A stretch of 7,549 bases of DNA from Ruminococcaceae bacterium UBA7075 (lineage in GTDB: Bacteria; Bacillota; Clostridia; Oscillospirales; Acutalibacteraceae): the NCBI GenBank assembly GCA_002493635.1, contig DKZL01000034.1, forward strand, positions 5,172 to 12,720, read 5' to 3'. The notes under the pieces are model-generated. The model was not told where the DNA came from. It did no database searches and saw only the letters and a program-made list of their open reading frames with translations. Positions 6,148 to 7,549 of this stretch are shown one piece after another. Position 1 is the first letter of the stretch; each line of letters starts with the position of its first letter. The position numbers and the translations under genes were made by a program.

Positions 6148-7085
6148 TTCAACACTTTTTCCGCTGCTTCTATCAGCTTGTTTCTGACTTCATCAAGAGT
6201 TCCTTCAACCGTACAGCCTGCGGCGGCAGGATGACCGCCTCCGCCGAACTGACTGCAAAACTCAGACGCATTGATGCCGCAGTTTGTGCGGACAGAAATT
6301 TTAAAAAAGCCGCCTTCCTTTTCACGCATTGTAATGCCCATAAGCACACCCTCAATCTGACGTGGAATTGAAGCAAGACCCTCCATTTCATCGTCGCCGA
6401 CATCAAGTGATTTGAACATATCAAGCGTTGTATAAATGATTGCACATCTGCCGTCTGCACAATATGTCATTGTGTCGTATACAGCACGCTCAATCTGAAT
6501 TTTTGTCTTTGATTTTGTTTCAAACATCGCCTTATTTATGTATTCCGTGTTACAGCCAAAATCCATAAGCTGAGCGGCAACACGCATTGTTTCCGAGGTG
6601 GTGTTTGTATATCTGAAACAGCCTGTGTCCGTCGAAATACCTGTGTAAAGGCAGTCGGCAATCTGCTCCGTTATTTTAACATTCATACGGCGGAACAGCT
6701 TGTAGACAATCTCACAGGTTGCAGCTGCAAAACGGTCAACAAACTTTTCCTCGGCTGTGATTGTGTTTGAGCCGTGGTGGTCAATACAAACATCAATCCT
6801 GCCTGCATACTTTTCCATATTTGAGCCGAGCAGAGAATCAGCCGCAACATCTGTGCTTATAATTGTCTGCGCCTCAAAATCCTGTTCCTTGACGCCTTTG
6901 AGCAAATAGGTGAATTTTGAAGGAATATTTGTAGTTATAACCCTTGCATTTTTTCCGATTTGCTGAAGAGCAAGGCAAAGCGCAAATCCGCTTCCGAGAG
7001 TATCTCCGTCAGGATATGCGTGCGTCAGAATTTCATAATTGTCGTGATCCTTTAGATACCCTGAAAGCTCATACAGATTAATCAT
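6144..7085 (-). CDS. nrnA: DHH-family phosphoesterase, NrnA-like (oligoribonuclease / pAp phosphatase)
   Basis: Members of this family degrade very short RNA oligonucleotides and dephosphorylate 3'-phosphoadenosine 5'-phosphate in the cytoplasm using Mn2+. The sequence shows the DHH domain: HAYPDGDTLGS (22-32), a metal-binding Asp at 79, the name-giving DHH at 102-104 (IDHHGSN) and GISTDTGCFRYTNTT (149-163). The C-terminal DHHA1 substrate-binding domain has GGGGHPAAAG (281-290). The ATG at 7085 is preferred, giving 313 residues, with GAGG 6 bases upstream and an 8-base overlap with the end of rbfA. The frame also extends upstream to a TTG at 7112, but that would add nine basic residues without a suitable ribosome site. 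Position between rbfA and truB is typical of Firmicutes. The split between nanoRNase and pAp phosphatase activity cannot be judged from sequence. Confidence 0.93.
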   Translation of the reverse strand: MINLYELSGYLKDHDNYEILTHAYPDGDTLGSGFALCLALQQIGKNARVITTNIPSKFTYLLKGVKEQDFEAQTIISTDVAADSLLGSNMEKYAGRIDVCIDHHGSNTITAEEKFVDRFAAATCEIVYKLFRRMNVKITEQIADCLYTGISTDTGCFRYTNTTSETMRVAAQLMDFGCNTEYINKAMFETKSKTKIQIERAVYDTMTYCADGRCAIIYTTLDMFKSLDVGDDEMEGLASIPRQIEGVLMGITMREKEGGFFKISVRTNCGINASEFCSQFGGGGHPAAAGCTVEGTLDEVRNKLIEAAEKVLK

Positions 7086-7446
7086 TTTCTTCCTCATCCT
7101 CCGAAATATCAAGACCGCCTAAAATACGGCTGATATTTGCACTGTACTCAATACTGTCGGTAGCATTAAAAATCAACTCCGGCACATGTCTGAGCTTAAG
7201 TCTGTGACCAAGCTCACGGCGAATAAAGCCTGCCGCTGATTTTAGCCCCTTGACCGCTTCTTTGGCTTTGTCAAGTCCCTCAATAGCACTTACCTGAACA
7301 GTACAGTAAGAAAGGTCATTTGTAACCTCAACACGCACTATTGACAGAAAAACATTCTGTACACGAGGGTCTTTAAGCTCTCTGAAAATTGCAGTCAATT
7401 CTCTTTTTATATCTTCTGTTGTTCTTTCTATTCTATGTCCGGACAT
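7078..7446 (-). CDS. rbfA: Ribosome-binding factor A
   Basis: RbfA is a small KH-type protein that binds the immature 30S subunit and assists late 16S rRNA processing, especially under cold conditions. The 122-residue product is the usual length and shows HRIERTTEDIKRELTAIF near the start, the central LSIVRVEVTNDLSYCTVQV strand region, and the family-typical IRRELGHRLKLRHVPEL with F.ATDS just after. The ATG at 7446 has GGAGGG 5 bases upstream. It is followed by an acidic tail (EDEEEND) whose codons contain the ribosome site and start of nrnA. The gene normally sits after infB, which would lie just beyond the right edge. A complete repeat copy occupies the gap upstream, starting 24 bases before the start codon. 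Confidence 0.95.
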   Translation of the reverse strand: MSGHRIERTTEDIKRELTAIFRELKDPRVQNVFLSIVRVEVTNDLSYCTVQVSAIEGLDKAKEAVKGLKSAAGFIRRELGHRLKLRHVPELIFNATDSIEYSANISRILGGLDISEDEEEND

Positions 7447-7469
7447 AATAACCCTCCATTTTTTTCGGA

Positions 7470-7543
7470 CGCTTCATAAGTTTGCGTTAAAATGTAACCG
7501 TAGCGACCCGAAGATGTACTTCGGTTGTTCGGTAAACATCATA
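7470..7543. repeat. Complete copy of the dispersed hairpin repeat upstream of rbfA, copy C
   Basis: A second full 74-base unit, about 2.4 kb from copy B and in the same orientation. Its fold has ATGT (7492-7495) with ACAT (7536-7539), ACCG (7497-7500) with CGGT (7530-7533), and an inner perfect 6-bp stem CCGAAG (7508-7513) with CTTCGG (7519-7524) around a 5-base loop. The ends CGCTTCATAAGT and CGGTAAACATCATA are identical to those of copy B. The unit ends six bases before the window edge, so more copies may lie further right. Confidence 0.85.
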
Positions 7544-7549
7544 TTTTTC

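Noticed and set aside
7086..7112. Nine-residue N-terminal extension of nrnA from a TTG start
   Set aside because: No ribosome site suits the TTG, while the ATG at 7085 has GAGG at 6 bases and aligns with the usual family start.

Overview
The window looks like chromosome from a low-to-moderate G+C Gram-positive anaerobe. My best guess is a gut Clostridia lineage of the Ruminococcaceae/Oscillospiraceae type. This is inferred from strong AGGAGG-type ribosome sites, AT-rich intergenic DNA, the rbfA-nrnA-truB gene order, and a large secreted protein with starch-binding-like modules. The genus cannot be fixed from sequence alone. Every convincing gene lies on the minus strand, so transcription runs from high to low coordinates.

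Layout in the direction of transcription. Positions 7549-7447 hold the gap upstream of rbfA, with a complete copy of a roughly 74-bp structured repeat. Positions 7446-5233 hold rbfA, nrnA (DHH phosphoesterase) and truB, which overlap each other by 8 and 4 bases and surely form one translationally coupled unit for RNA maturation and turnover. Positions 5232-5008 hold a cluster of copies of the same repeat (one complete, two partial) and an AT-rich inverted repeat. Positions 5007-2584 hold ddl and murF, 12 bases apart. These act in sequence: Ddl makes D-Ala-D-Ala and MurF attaches it to the UDP-MurNAc-tripeptide. A strong 14-bp-stem terminator closes that unit at 2528-2496.

Positions 2495-2026 are AT-rich and non-coding, with two perfect palindromes and possible promoter elements. 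Positions 2025-1972 could encode a 17-residue leader peptide with its own ribosome site. Its stop codon overlaps by one base (TAATG) the start of the last gene. That gene, from 1972 to the window edge, is the first 657 codons of a large exported protein with a signal peptide, CBM26-like carbohydrate-binding modules and a central domain I do not recognise with confidence. Its C-terminus is outside the window.

The housekeeping genes are ordinary. The parts that deserve attention are the dispersed hairpin-forming repeat found in both intergenic gaps of the housekeeping block, the leader peptide with TAATG coupling before the surface-protein gene, and the modular surface protein itself. I see no CRISPR array, transposase, tRNA, rRNA or defence system here.
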